From assembly GCA_965230045.1 (NCBI GenBank), contig OZ245940.1, forward strand, positions 1,426,001 to 1,490,000: a stretch of 64,000 nt of DNA, written 5' to 3'. Positions within the stretch are counted from its first letter, which is position 1; each line of letters opens with the position of its first letter. Position numbers and translations under genes: made by a program. The notes beneath the pieces were generated by a model that was not told the DNA's origin, searched no databases, and saw nothing but the letters and a program-made list of their open reading frames with translations. Shown piece by piece: positions 24,046-32,450 of the stretch. The stretch is from G963662905 sp965230045 (lineage in GTDB: Bacteria; Bacteroidota; Bacteroidia; Bacteroidales; WRLA01).

Positions 24046-24076
24046 AAAAAAACCGCCCCTTTTGAGGGCGGCTTAT
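24046..24076 (-). terminator. Terminator of the Omp28-like gene
   Basis: On the reverse strand, GCCGCCC-TCAAAAG-GGGCGGT is followed by seven T. It faces the hutU terminator, so the convergent genes each have their own. Confidence 0.75.
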
Positions 24077-24099
24077 TTTCATCGGATTTTTAATCCGGA

Positions 24100-25749
24100 T
24101 TATTCTACAATTATTTTGCGTGTTACAGATTTGCTTTCTGCTTTCAGGTTAATGAAATAAACACCTGATTCGAAAGAAGACATATCAATCTGTGTATTTG
24201 CGCCAATTTCCTGTTGGTAAACAGTCTGGCCAACGATATTGAAAATACTCAGCTGTGCAGCTTCATCCATATTGAACTTGATATTCAGGTTTGCCTGAAC
24301 CGGATTCGGATAAATTTCAAATTCAGCTGTTTCTGTATCATTGATGCCTGTATAATCCCAGGGGATATACAATGGGATGGTTTTAGCGTAACCAAAACTT
24401 TTCACCATAGGGCAAACGGCTGCGCCGGTATTGTCTGTCAGGGAGAAAAATCCGAGGTATTGTGGGTCTTTCACAAGGCCGTTTCCACCTTCGTCATACA
24501 TTACAAAAGAGAAGCCGGCAACATCACGGTTTTCCGGAAATTCGATGGTTTCGTTATACATTTGGTTAGCAACCTCGTATGGGCCACCTTCCTGAATAAC
24601 ATTTCCTTCAGCATCGAGCAATGCCCAGTGGTTTTGTTCCGGTGTGTCGTTGGTGCGGAGCAACAGGCTGAGTGGACCTTCAAAAGTTTCAACAACATTG
24701 CCAAACTCAACAGTAATAGTATTTGTTTCAGGGTTTTCGTCATCACCACCATTCACCTTTGTGATTTCGATAGTAAGGATATTGTTTTCCAAAAGTGTAA
24801 AATGGATTGGATCGAGGAAGAAGCTTTCAGTATGGAAAGGTTCCAGATCGCCGCTCCAGTTGACTACGGTTTCGTTTTCGCCATTAACATTATAAGTTAT
24901 TTCAGCGGTTGTTGCGTTTGCGTTTCCAAGGTTGATCATCTCAAAGCGTGGCTCAAGGTAACCGATGCTGTTGTTTTCGGGAACATTGTCTGCAGCCATT
25001 ACAGAAAGGTCGTTTTCGTTCTCAGGAAGGATGGAGGAGAGGGGCATTTTTTGAGCCTGAAGAACTTCTTTTGTGTCCATATCCTGCACAAAAACAATAA
25101 TTTCTGTGTGCATGATATTCCAAACCATATCTCTTGTAAAGGAGAACTCCAGTTCCTGCTCTTCGCCATTTGCCCAATCAATTGGTGTTCCTTGTGAGCC
25201 ATTGACCATCAGTCGCTGAACAAAATTGAGGTGGCTCTGGCCTTGCCATGCCTGCTCGATTTCTGATTCAGTAACCACAACAAAAATATTGTTGCTGTGA
25301 TCGTTCAGGTTTTCGTCGCGGGTAACCGTTGCTTTTATAGTGTATCCCAATCCGGCAACTTCTCCCATAAGATCAAGGTCAATATGGGTTTTGGTATCGA
25401 TGCGCTGGTTGTACTTAGGAAGGAAAGCAGTATAGAGTGAGTTTGATGCGCTTCCGCCTTCATACTTGAGCAGTCCGTCAAAAATAGATGTTGGATAGGC
25501 AGTAACACCGTACCAGTTCAAGCGGTTTCCACCATTGGTAGTTTCATATTCATCGCCGCCATGATATTCAATAACAGCAACGTTTTTTCCGTTTTCGATC
25601 AGGTCATCAGCACCCATTGCAGCACCTGGGCAGTAAGGACACCATGTTCCGGTTCCGATTTCCAGCAAAACCATTTTGCGGTCAATGTTTTGCGCGTTAA
25701 GTACCAAAGCAGTCGCTAAGATGGAAAAGAGTAAAAATAATCTCCTCAT
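24100..25749 (-). CDS. Secreted Omp28-like thioredoxin-fold protein with T9SS sorting domain
   Basis: 549 residues. Signal peptide at 1-19 (MRRLFLLFSILATALVLNAQ). Next comes a thioredoxin-fold segment with the CxxC site GTGTWCPYCPGAAMG near residue 37 and YGVTAYPTSIFDG (the cis-Pro loop) near 80, as in Omp28-related proteins. Beta-rich domains of unknown role follow. The C-terminal 75 residues form a T9SS type A sorting domain (FEIYPNPVQANLNIKF ... LSIFNIVGQTVYQQ ... SFESGVYFINLKAESKSVTRK). The product is probably exported and surface-attached or released. Function unknown; the CxxC suggests thiol-disulfide chemistry. Divergent from the next T9SS cargo gene. Confidence 0.85.
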   Translation of the reverse strand: MRRLFLLFSILATALVLNAQNIDRKMVLLEIGTGTWCPYCPGAAMGADDLIENGKNVAVIEYHGGDEYETTNGGNRLNWYGVTAYPTSIFDGLLKYEGGSASNSLYTAFLPKYNQRIDTKTHIDLDLMGEVAGLGYTIKATVTRDENLNDHSNNIFVVVTESEIEQAWQGQSHLNFVQRLMVNGSQGTPIDWANGEEQELEFSFTRDMVWNIMHTEIIVFVQDMDTKEVLQAQKMPLSSILPENENDLSVMAADNVPENNSIGYLEPRFEMINLGNANATTAEITYNVNGENETVVNWSGDLEPFHTESFFLDPIHFTLLENNILTIEITKVNGGDDENPETNTITVEFGNVVETFEGPLSLLLRTNDTPEQNHWALLDAEGNVIQEGGPYEVANQMYNETIEFPENRDVAGFSFVMYDEGGNGLVKDPQYLGFFSLTDNTGAAVCPMVKSFGYAKTIPLYIPWDYTGINDTETAEFEIYPNPVQANLNIKFNMDEAAQLSIFNIVGQTVYQQEIGANTQIDMSSFESGVYFINLKAESKSVTRKIIVE

Positions 25750-26065
25750 AGTTTTAGTTTTAGAAAGTTAAAAAATCCTGGTTTATTAAAAATTAACATG
25801 GCCGGCGGCCTTTTGTTCTGAACGTTTGATGCAAAGATGCGATATTGTTAATAATGCAGCAAGTCGGAAAAGTTGCCTGTTAGCTTAAATATCGAAATAT
25901 ATGCGTATGCAAATATAACTAACTTATTGTTATTGAGAATTTAATGTTTCTAAAATATTGTTAATGATGCAATAAAACTTTTTGTAATTACTAAAAATAG
26001 AGTGGAAAATACTACATTTGCTCTCTGTATAAACCAATTTTAGTATTTAAATTAAATCAGGAGTT
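25750..26065. promoter_or_regulatory. Divergent promoter region between two T9SS cargo genes
   Basis: About 315 A/T-rich bases with no gene. The forward -7 box TACATTTG is at 26013-26020, 46 bases before the 26066 start, which also has a CAGGAG ribosome-binding sequence. On the reverse strand CATCTTTGC (about 25831-25839) is a near-match -7 box for the Omp28-like gene. A GGCCGGCGGCC palindrome at 25801-25811 is the only G+C-rich spot. Confidence 0.5.
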
Positions 26066-27187
26066 ATGAAGAAACAAGTACTTTTTATTTTTAGTTTTCT
26101 GTTTATCAGTGCTTTTGCATTTGGGCAAAGCCTTGTTGCGCTCTCTGCCGAGGGCGAACCGCTGCCTCAGGACAATCATGTGGCCATCAGTGGCGATCCC
26201 AGCCATGAATTTATTGCCGACTGTATCATTAAAAATATTAGTGATGCTGAAATTACCGTAGGCATCAAAATGTATGTTGATTATGTGCAGGAAGGTTCTA
26301 ATTTCCAGCTTTGCTTTAGCGACGGCTGCCTTCCTCCCGGAAATTACAGCACCGACAAAACTGTTGTAATGGCTTCGCAAGCTACAGATAACAGCTTCAG
26401 TTGCCACTACAATTATAACGACAACCTGGGGATGGCTTCGGCTATGTTTACCTTTTATAATACGGCAGATGAAAATGATTCCGTTTCCGTATTTTATGTT
26501 TTTACGACTAGCTATCTTGCTTTGTTGACTGAAGACGGACAGCCTGTTGAAGGTGGTAATGTTCTCAGGCTCAACACACATCCCGACAGCGGCGAAATGG
26601 AAGTGAAAATGCAGGTGAAAAACCTTAAAGATGAAGCTATTGACGTAATGGTTGCCAAGAAGGTGCTCATTGACCTGGAAAACTCCATGAATACTTTCTG
26701 CTGGGGCGCCTGCTTCCCCCCAAATGTTGATACTTGCAACAGCCCGCTTACTATCGAAGCCGGTGGTGTAAACGAGAATGATTTCTCTGCGCATTTTAAT
26801 CCAAATGGGGTAGAAGGAGTCGCTGAGATTGAATATATGATCTACGATGCCAATAATCCATCGGATAAAATTACAATCAGGCTCGCATTCTTTTCTCAGG
26901 ACAATACCGCAATTAATGATTTGAGCGCTTTTGCCCAAATGAGTACGGTTTATCCAAACCCGGTTGCCAATAGTTTTAACATTGATTATAGCTTTGAGCA
27001 GCTTTTTGCGCAAACCGGCCTCGAAATTTATAATGTAACCGGCGCCCGCGTAGCGGCATACGATATCAACGGAATGTCGGGCAGGATGGATGTTGCTGTG
27101 GATGACCTGGAAAATGGCGTTTATTTCTGCGTATTGAAAGCAGAAGGTCAGGTCGTTAAAATGAACAAATTTGTAATTGCCCGTTAG
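26066..27187 (+). CDS. Secreted duplicated-domain protein with T9SS sorting domain
   Basis: 373 residues. Signal peptide at 1-20 (MKKQVLFIFSFLFISAFAFG). Two related beta-sandwich-like domains of about 120 residues follow (roughly 22-148 and 149-278). They share the layout xALxxEG(E/D)P, a central Cys-containing stretch (FQLCFSDGCLPPG against FCWGACFPPN), a 'NxxFSxHxN' turn, a GxA segment and a terminal (F/Y)xxY(N/D)xxxxxD. The C-terminal 75 residues are a T9SS sorting domain (VYPNPVANSFNIDYSF ... LENGVYFCVLKAEGQVVKMN). Each repeat has two Cys that could form a disulfide. Function unknown. Confidence 0.82.
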   Translation: MKKQVLFIFSFLFISAFAFGQSLVALSAEGEPLPQDNHVAISGDPSHEFIADCIIKNISDAEITVGIKMYVDYVQEGSNFQLCFSDGCLPPGNYSTDKTVVMASQATDNSFSCHYNYNDNLGMASAMFTFYNTADENDSVSVFYVFTTSYLALLTEDGQPVEGGNVLRLNTHPDSGEMEVKMQVKNLKDEAIDVMVAKKVLIDLENSMNTFCWGACFPPNVDTCNSPLTIEAGGVNENDFSAHFNPNGVEGVAEIEYMIYDANNPSDKITIRLAFFSQDNTAINDLSAFAQMSTVYPNPVANSFNIDYSFEQLFAQTGLEIYNVTGARVAAYDINGMSGRMDVAVDDLENGVYFCVLKAEGQVVKMNKFVIAR

Positions 27188-27207
27188 GGAAATATAATTT
27201 TAATTGA

Positions 27208-27246
27208 TAAACCGTTATCTGTTCTTCAGATAGCGGTTTATTTTTT
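27208..27246 (+). terminator. Strong terminator after the T9SS cargo gene
   Basis: TAAACCGTTATCTG-TTCTT-CAGATAGCGGTTTA is a nearly perfect 14-base stem followed by a T run. Confidence 0.85.
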
Positions 27247-27321
27247 GGGAAAAATTGTAATTTCGCGCCGCGTTTTTTGGTTATTATTTCGTTAAGTAAC
27301 TGATAAATAATAAATTAGCAT

Positions 27322-27966
27322 ATGGCAGAGGTTTTGTCTTTTGGGCTATTGGGTTTAACATCCTTTATCACCCTGATCAATCCATTAAGTTTGATGCCGG
27401 TTTTTATGACCATGACATCCGATTTTGATGATGTGAGCCGTAAACGTATTGCGCGGAAAGCAATCATAACTTCCTTTTTTATGTTGATGCTGTTTGCTTT
27501 TGGCGGACAGTTGCTGTTCAGTTTTTTCAACATTTCGGTAAACAGCCTGCGTATTGTGGGTGGCGTGATTTTCTTTTTTATGGGCCAGGATATGTTGCAG
27601 GCGCGTCTGGCAAAAGTTAAAGTGCGTGAAGAGGAAATCAAAGCCTACGAAAATGACATTAGCGTAACGCCATTGGCAATACCGATGATCTGTGGCCCGG
27701 GCGCAATTACAAACGCCATCGTTTTAATGGATGATGCCGATAGCTTTGGCCTTAAAGCTATATTGGTTGGAATTATTGCCCTGGTTCTGGCGACTACTTA
27801 TGTTGTATTAATCAGCTCAGGTAAGATCATCAAAATTCTTGGCGAAACAGGTAATAAAGTGATGCTCAGATTAATGGGTTTAATCGTAATGGTGATCGCC
27901 GTGGAGTTCTTTTTTGCCGGCCTCAAACCTTTTATTGTTGATATCCTGGAGGCTGTTCATCATTAA
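27322..27966 (+). CDS. MarC-family integral membrane protein
   Basis: 214 residues with about six transmembrane helices. The start LTSFITLINPLSLMPVFMTMT and the centre TPLAIPMICGPGAITNAIVLM are typical of MarC (UPF0056) proteins. The second half repeats the first in outline. MarC's transport role is not established; the old link to multiple antibiotic resistance was withdrawn. The stop overlaps the end of the convergent membrane-protein gene by 4 bases. Confidence 0.88.
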   Translation: MAEVLSFGLLGLTSFITLINPLSLMPVFMTMTSDFDDVSRKRIARKAIITSFFMLMLFAFGGQLLFSFFNISVNSLRIVGGVIFFFMGQDMLQARLAKVKVREEEIKAYENDISVTPLAIPMICGPGAITNAIVLMDDADSFGLKAILVGIIALVLATTYVVLISSGKIIKILGETGNKVMLRLMGLIVMVIAVEFFFAGLKPFIVDILEAVHH

Positions 27967-29234
27967 ATATTGATGCCATAATAGAAATAGAAGCGGCTGC
28001 CAATCCATAAAATGATGCCGAGTAAAAGCCAGAAAAAGCGTGATTGAACTCCATTGCGGCAGTAGTTGGGTTTGGTTACCATTTCTGCAGATTTTGGAAT
28101 CCTGTTGATGTATGCCGGGATGAGGAGAAGCCCCAGAATTACACCATATAGCCAAAATGCAGCGGGAAGGCGGGGGTAGTTTAAAATCAGGATGCCCGAA
28201 AATCCTGCAATCCAGGGAAACAGCATGGCCAATCCCAAATAAGCATCGCGGTTATGTGCTCTTATCAGAAGGCTGCAGGGCGAAGCAATATAGAAAAGTG
28301 AAGGTATCTGCCTGCCTGCCAGTATCAAAATTAATGAAAAGACTAAAAATATGCTAATCACCTGCGGGCTATACAAGTCGCTCATAAACATCCATTTAAT
28401 GGCATAAACGAAGCCTGTATTGGTCAGTGCGCCTACCAGATATGACCCCACAGAGAACAAAAGGGAATGGACAAAAGCCCAGGTAAAAAATAAACGGGCA
28501 AAATTTCCCCGGAAATAATGGTTCATATAATATTTGCGTATGCCCGTCCCTGTCAGGAAAATCATAATGGGGGCAAAAGCACTGATAAATACTATATTAA
28601 CGCCTGACCATTCCGAACTAATGGTGCGTAAAGAATAAATGGAAAAGGTATTGTAGAACACCATGTTCAGGCCATACAACTTGGCTGCAAGCAGGGAATA
28701 AAACTGATGTAGCCAGAAAAACAGGAAAAAAGACAAGACAAAAGCGCCCAAAGAGTTTAAGGCCATCCCGGGGAAACATTCGCGGGGTGTGCATGTTTTT
28801 TTTGCCGCCCATTGGTTAAAAATACTCTTTTCCGATTGAGGGAGTCTCCAGAAATATTTTTTCGTTAAAATAGTGCTCCAGATAATAGAGAGGAAATCAT
28901 ACCAGTCGAGGAAAATATAATCGCGATTTTTTGCTGTCTCATTTTGTTTTTTGAGGCCACGAATGGCCCACATAAACGGAAACCCTCTTTTCTTGATTCT
29001 AGTAACAGTCTTTGAATACTGTTTTTTAATTTTATACCAAAATGGCCTTCTTGATTTTTTTTTGGGTGTATGAGATTTTGATTCCTGCTTTCGACTGCGG
29101 CTTTTTTTGAATTTTTCCCTTAATTTTTTGTGCTTTTTTCGTCGTTTTTTTTGTTCACGTTCCTCCCGCTTTTGGCGTTTCAGCGATTCGCGCTCCCGAC
29201 GTAATTTATTTCTGATTTCCGTGTTGCCAAACAT
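27963..29234 (-). CDS. Polytopic membrane protein with very basic N-terminal tail
   Basis: 423 residues, unrecognised. Residues 1-90 are extremely Lys/Arg-rich (KRQKREEREQKKRRKKHKKL, KKSRSRKQESK) with no acidic counterweight; then a short linker, a WYDFLSIIWSTIL segment, and about eight transmembrane helices from residue 145 to the end. A short CTPRECFPG motif precedes the first strong helix. The basic tail would lie in the cytoplasm by the positive-inside rule and could contact nucleic acid or lipid head groups. The start is the ATG at 29234 (MFGNTEIRNKLRRE); a second candidate at 29255 adds seven residues. Downstream of metK but behind its terminator. Confidence 0.72.
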   Translation of the reverse strand: MFGNTEIRNKLRRERESLKRQKREEREQKKRRKKHKKLREKFKKSRSRKQESKSHTPKKKSRRPFWYKIKKQYSKTVTRIKKRGFPFMWAIRGLKKQNETAKNRDYIFLDWYDFLSIIWSTILTKKYFWRLPQSEKSIFNQWAAKKTCTPRECFPGMALNSLGAFVLSFFLFFWLHQFYSLLAAKLYGLNMVFYNTFSIYSLRTISSEWSGVNIVFISAFAPIMIFLTGTGIRKYYMNHYFRGNFARLFFTWAFVHSLLFSVGSYLVGALTNTGFVYAIKWMFMSDLYSPQVISIFLVFSLILILAGRQIPSLFYIASPCSLLIRAHNRDAYLGLAMLFPWIAGFSGILILNYPRLPAAFWLYGVILGLLLIPAYINRIPKSAEMVTKPNYCRNGVQSRFFWLLLGIILWIGSRFYFYYGINI

Positions 29235-29260
29235 TAATGGGATTTTTTGATGCAAGTTAT

Positions 29261-29296
29261 AAAAAAAGCCGCAACATTCAATGATGCAGCGGCTTT
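29261..29296 (-). terminator. Terminator after metK
   Basis: Reverse-strand AAAAGCCGC...GCGGCTTTTTTT hairpin with an inner TGCATCATTGAATG arm, 18 bases beyond the metK stop and before the next gene. Confidence 0.75.
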
Positions 29297-29314
29297 TCGT
29301 GATTTTAAACGGTT

Positions 29315-30616
29315 TTATATACCGAAAGCTTTTTTGATTTTATCAACGTAGTCGAGTTTTTCCCATGCAAAGAAATCTACAACTTTAAAGTAGCGTTCCT
29401 GGCCGTTAATGGTTTTTGCAAGCGTATGTTCGTCCTGATAATATACTTCAATCTCTTTTGAGAAAGTATCGCGGCCAAAATGTCCGTAAGTTGCTGTTGG
29501 AAGGAAAACCGGATTGGTCAAACCAAAGCGTTCGATAATAGCAAATGGCCTCAGGTCAATAATTTCCTTAATTTTTTCAGCAATTTTTCCATCGCTCAGC
29601 GTATTGCCGTTTTCGTCTTTCAGTTTGCAGCTATCGTGCGTATCAACAAAAACACTCACAGGTTCGGCTACGCCAATGGCATAGGCCAACTGTACCATAA
29701 CTTCTTCTGCCACGCCTGCAGCAACCAGGTTTTTGGCAATGTGGCGTGCTGCATAAGCTGCACTGCGATCCACTTTTGAAGCGTCTTTGCCACTGAAAGC
29801 GCCACCGCCATGCGATGCTTTTCCGCCGTAAGTATCAACAATAATCTTGCGTCCGGTTAGCCCGGTATCGCCATGTGGCCCTCCAATAACAAATTTACCG
29901 GTTGGGTTTACAAATAAGCGGAAGTCCCCTTTGAACAGGTCCGCAATTTGTTTGGGCAGTGTTGCTTTAACTCGGGGAATAAGAATATTCAGCACGTCCT
30001 CACGGATGGTGTCCTGCATTTCCTTTTCATTAGCGAAATCATCATGTTGTGTTGAAATTACGATGGTGTCGATGCGTATCGGATGATGATGGTCGTCGTA
30101 TTCAATAGTTACCTGTGATTTGGAATCGGGGCGCAGATAGTTCATTTGACTACCTTCATGACGTATGGCCGCAAGCTCCTGCAGCAGGATGTGCGAAAGC
30201 TCAACCGGCATCGGCATCAGGTTTTCCATATCGTTGGTGGCATAACCGAACATCATGCCCTGGTCGCCGGCGCCTTGTTCTTCTTTTTTGGCGCGTTCAA
30301 CGCCCTGGTTGATATCGCCCGATTGTTCATGGATTGCAGAAATGACGCCACACGATTGTGCGTCAAATTGATAGTCCGAACGGGTGTAACCAATATCGGT
30401 AATGGTTTTGCGGGCAATGCGCTGTACATCAACGTAGCCGTTGGTTTTTACCTCGCCGCCAACAACTGCCAGGCCGGTAGTTACAAAACTTTCACAAGCA
30501 ACTTTTGAGTTGGGGTCGTGACGAAGAAATTCGTCGAGCATGGCATCTGAAATTTGATCAGCTACCTTGTCAGGATGTCCTTCAGAGACAGATTCGGAAG
30601 TGAATAAGTATCCCAT
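29315..30616 (-). CDS. metK: S-adenosylmethionine synthetase
   Basis: Makes SAM from methionine and ATP. 433 residues, slightly longer than E. coli MetK (384), as in other Bacteroidota. Motifs: LFTSESVSEGHPDKVADQIS at the N-terminus, GAGDQGMMFGYA (ATP-binding), the P-loop GGPHGDTGLTGRKIIVDTYG, and GGGAFSGKDASKVDRSAAYA. A SAM-II riboswitch lies 64 bases upstream, so expression should fall when SAM is plentiful. Confidence 0.97.
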   Translation of the reverse strand: MGYLFTSESVSEGHPDKVADQISDAMLDEFLRHDPNSKVACESFVTTGLAVVGGEVKTNGYVDVQRIARKTITDIGYTRSDYQFDAQSCGVISAIHEQSGDINQGVERAKKEEQGAGDQGMMFGYATNDMENLMPMPVELSHILLQELAAIRHEGSQMNYLRPDSKSQVTIEYDDHHHPIRIDTIVISTQHDDFANEKEMQDTIREDVLNILIPRVKATLPKQIADLFKGDFRLFVNPTGKFVIGGPHGDTGLTGRKIIVDTYGGKASHGGGAFSGKDASKVDRSAAYAARHIAKNLVAAGVAEEVMVQLAYAIGVAEPVSVFVDTHDSCKLKDENGNTLSDGKIAEKIKEIIDLRPFAIIERFGLTNPVFLPTATYGHFGRDTFSKEIEVYYQDEHTLAKTINGQERYFKVVDFFAWEKLDYVDKIKKAFGI

Positions 30617-30679
30617 TTAATGTATTTTTAATAGTTAGACTTAAATTAAATGGGAAAGACGATTGGTTGTAGAAAAAAT

Positions 30680-30730
30680 ACTGGTTTAGCATTTTTTTAT
30701 GTGGTTGCAATCAATCAAATCTTTCCACGT
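30680..30730 (-). promoter_or_regulatory. SAM-II riboswitch upstream of metK
   Basis: The reverse strand holds the SAM-II consensus in order. The stem arm GTGG (30728-30725) is followed by the loop AAAGATTTGATTGATTGCAA, the closing arm CCAC (30704-30701), an A-rich linker, and GCTAAA (30690-30685), which forms the pseudoknot. This matches remembered SAM-II sequences (GATTTAA...TTGCAA...GCTAAA between paired arms). A TAATTTTG box (30736-30743) places the transcript start at about the riboswitch's 5' end. Confidence 0.82.
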
Positions 30731-30735
30731 GGCGG

Positions 30736-30743
30736 CAAAATTA
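30736..30743 (-). promoter_or_regulatory. -7 promoter box for metK
   Basis: Reverse-strand TAATTTTG fits TAnnTTTG and sits immediately before the riboswitch aptamer. Confidence 0.6.
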
Positions 30744-30829
30744 TAAAATTAATTTAAATACTTTTTAAATAAGCATAAAATTATTTTTTTTCCGAAAGGT
30801 TTATTTCGTTAAGGGGTTGAAAATCAAAC

Positions 30830-31741
30830 CTATTTTTGTTGGGTCAGTTCATGGAAAACATCTTCCATACTGCGGTTTTCCTGCTGCATCGAAAGTACTT
30901 TCACATTATTGGCAACGGCCTGCTCAAAGATTTCTTCGCGTATGTCCTTCTCGGCAGAGCAAATCAATTCAAATTTTTTGTCGGCAATTTCATTTATTTT
31001 CTGAACACCTGAAATAGCTTTTAGGAATTTGGGTTTCGTTTTTACGTTAATTTCCAGTGTGATGCGCGTATTGCCTTTGCTCAATGAGGCCAGGTTTCTA
31101 GTGCTGTCGTCGGCAACAATTGTTCCTTTGTTAATAATGATAACGCGGTCGCAAATGGCTTCTACTTCCTGCATGATATGTGTGGAAAGGATTACGGTTT
31201 TTTCGCTGCCGATTTTGCGGATGAGGTTGCGGATTTCGATAAGCTGGTTGGGATCCAGGCCTGAAGTGGGTTCATCGAGAATCAGGACTTCCGGGTCGTG
31301 GATCATCGCCTGTGCCAGGCCCACCCTTTGTCTGTATCCTTTGGACAATGCTCCGATTTTTTTGTGCTTTTCAGGCGAAAGTCCTGTGATTTCGATCATT
31401 TCCCTGGCTTTGTCCAAAGGTTTTTTGATTTTGTAGAGGCCGGCTACATGCTCCAGATATTCGGTTACATACATATCCAGATAGAGCGGGTTGTGTTCGG
31501 GCAGATAACCCAAACGGCGGCGTACTTCCAAAGAATTTTCCAGGATATCAAAACCGCTTACACTGGCCGTGCCTTTTGTTGGCGGAATAAAGCAGCTGAT
31601 CATTTTCATCAGCGTTGATTTGCCGGCTCCGTTTGGCCCCAGTAAGCCTACAATTTCTCCTTTTTTGATGTCAAAGCTGGCATCGTTTACAGCTTTTTGT
31701 GTGCCGTATATTTTCGTGATATTCTTAACTTCTATGCTCAT
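30830..31741 (-). CDS. gldA: GldA-type ABC transporter ATP-binding protein
   Basis: 303 residues. Walker A GLLGPNGAGKST at about residue 35, signature motif LSKGYRQRVGLAQAM, Walker B VLILDEPTSGLDP and the H-loop ILSTHIMQEVEAIC. The C-terminal 90 residues are the accessory domain seen in GldA, the ATPase of the gliding-associated GldAFG transporter. The start MSIEVKNITKIYGTQKAVND matches GldA closely. The permease partners gldF/gldG are not in this window. The ATG at 31741 is chosen over the upstream reading to 31795. A TATTTTTG box (reverse, 31758-31765) gives a very short leader. Confidence 0.88.
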   Translation of the reverse strand: MSIEVKNITKIYGTQKAVNDASFDIKKGEIVGLLGPNGAGKSTLMKMISCFIPPTKGTASVSGFDILENSLEVRRRLGYLPEHNPLYLDMYVTEYLEHVAGLYKIKKPLDKAREMIEITGLSPEKHKKIGALSKGYRQRVGLAQAMIHDPEVLILDEPTSGLDPNQLIEIRNLIRKIGSEKTVILSTHIMQEVEAICDRVIIINKGTIVADDSTRNLASLSKGNTRITLEINVKTKPKFLKAISGVQKINEIADKKFELICSAEKDIREEIFEQAVANNVKVLSMQQENRSMEDVFHELTQQK

Positions 31742-31757
31742 GCAAAATCCTTTGCGA

Positions 31758-31765
31758 CAAAAATA
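31758..31765 (-). promoter_or_regulatory. -7 promoter box for gldA
   Basis: Reverse-strand TATTTTTG, about 16 bases before the chosen ATG, between gldA and the RNase H gene. Confidence 0.4.
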
Positions 31766-31814
31766 AGCATTCACCGGACTTGATGCGGGAGGCAATGCTT
31801 AAAATTCCTTAAAA

Positions 31815-32450
31815 CTATTTTCTTCCAAAATCTGCGGGGATTTCTCCCCAGTATTCGGTTTGCCATTTTAGAATGGGATTGGAATACTGATTGGTTTTCA
31901 GCCAGTATTCGCCTCTTTCGATGAGGTTGAAAATCTTTGCATTGCGCGCAGTTCGGGCCAGTTTGGTGTTTACACGTTTATCGCGCACCCATTTCATCGC
32001 CGTGCGGGAATCGGTATAAATGGGGATGCTGCTGTTGTATTTTTTCAGGAAGGCCAATCCATGCACTATAGCCAGGAATTCGCCAATATTCACAGTGCCT
32101 TCGGGCAGAGGACCCAGATGAAACAGTTTGCGCCCGCTTTTGGTTTCAACACCTTGATATTCCATGTCGCCCGGGTTTCCGGCACATGCTGCATCTACAC
32201 TGATTGTGTTCCAGTCGGGCATGCCGATACGTTTTTTGTCGGCTTCCGTCATCACCTTTTTGGGGATGTCTTTTCCGATAAACTGCGAGGGCGATGAACT
32301 AAAGGCTTCTTCAGCCATCTCCCGTGAGGGAAAGGATTTGTAAACAGCGCCTTCGAAGCCGGCAATCTGCTTTTTGCATTCATCCCAGGAAGCATAAACT
32401 CCGGGCTGCAAGCCTTTCCAAACCGTATAGAATTTAATTTTTTTAGCCAT
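31815..32450 (-). CDS. rnhA: Ribonuclease H with N-terminal RNA/DNA-hybrid-binding domain
   Basis: 211 residues. The N-terminal caulimovirus-type hybrid-binding domain (KFYTVWKGLQPGVYASWDEC ... GAVYKSFPSREMAEEAF) is at residues 5-50. The RNase H fold follows with the catalytic residues Asp (ISVDAACAGNPG), Glu (NIGEFLAIVHGL), Asp (IYTDSRTAMKWV) and a last Asp in IPADFGRK. It degrades RNA in RNA-DNA hybrids. Its start overlaps the end of the EamA transporter gene by 8 bases. Confidence 0.9.
   Translation of the reverse strand: MAKKIKFYTVWKGLQPGVYASWDECKKQIAGFEGAVYKSFPSREMAEEAFSSSPSQFIGKDIPKKVMTEADKKRIGMPDWNTISVDAACAGNPGDMEYQGVETKSGRKLFHLGPLPEGTVNIGEFLAIVHGLAFLKKYNSSIPIYTDSRTAMKWVRDKRVNTKLARTARNAKIFNLIERGEYWLKTNQYSNPILKWQTEYWGEIPADFGRK

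Noticed and set aside
24214..25197. Long open frame (about 327 codons) on the forward strand
   Set aside because: It lies wholly antisense to the Omp28-like T9SS gene, whose signal peptide, CxxC site and sorting domain are clear; the antisense product has no recognisable features.
26057..27013. About 318-codon open frame on the reverse strand
   Set aside because: Antisense to the duplicated-domain T9SS gene; it has no signal or domain and is explained by codon bias of the real gene.
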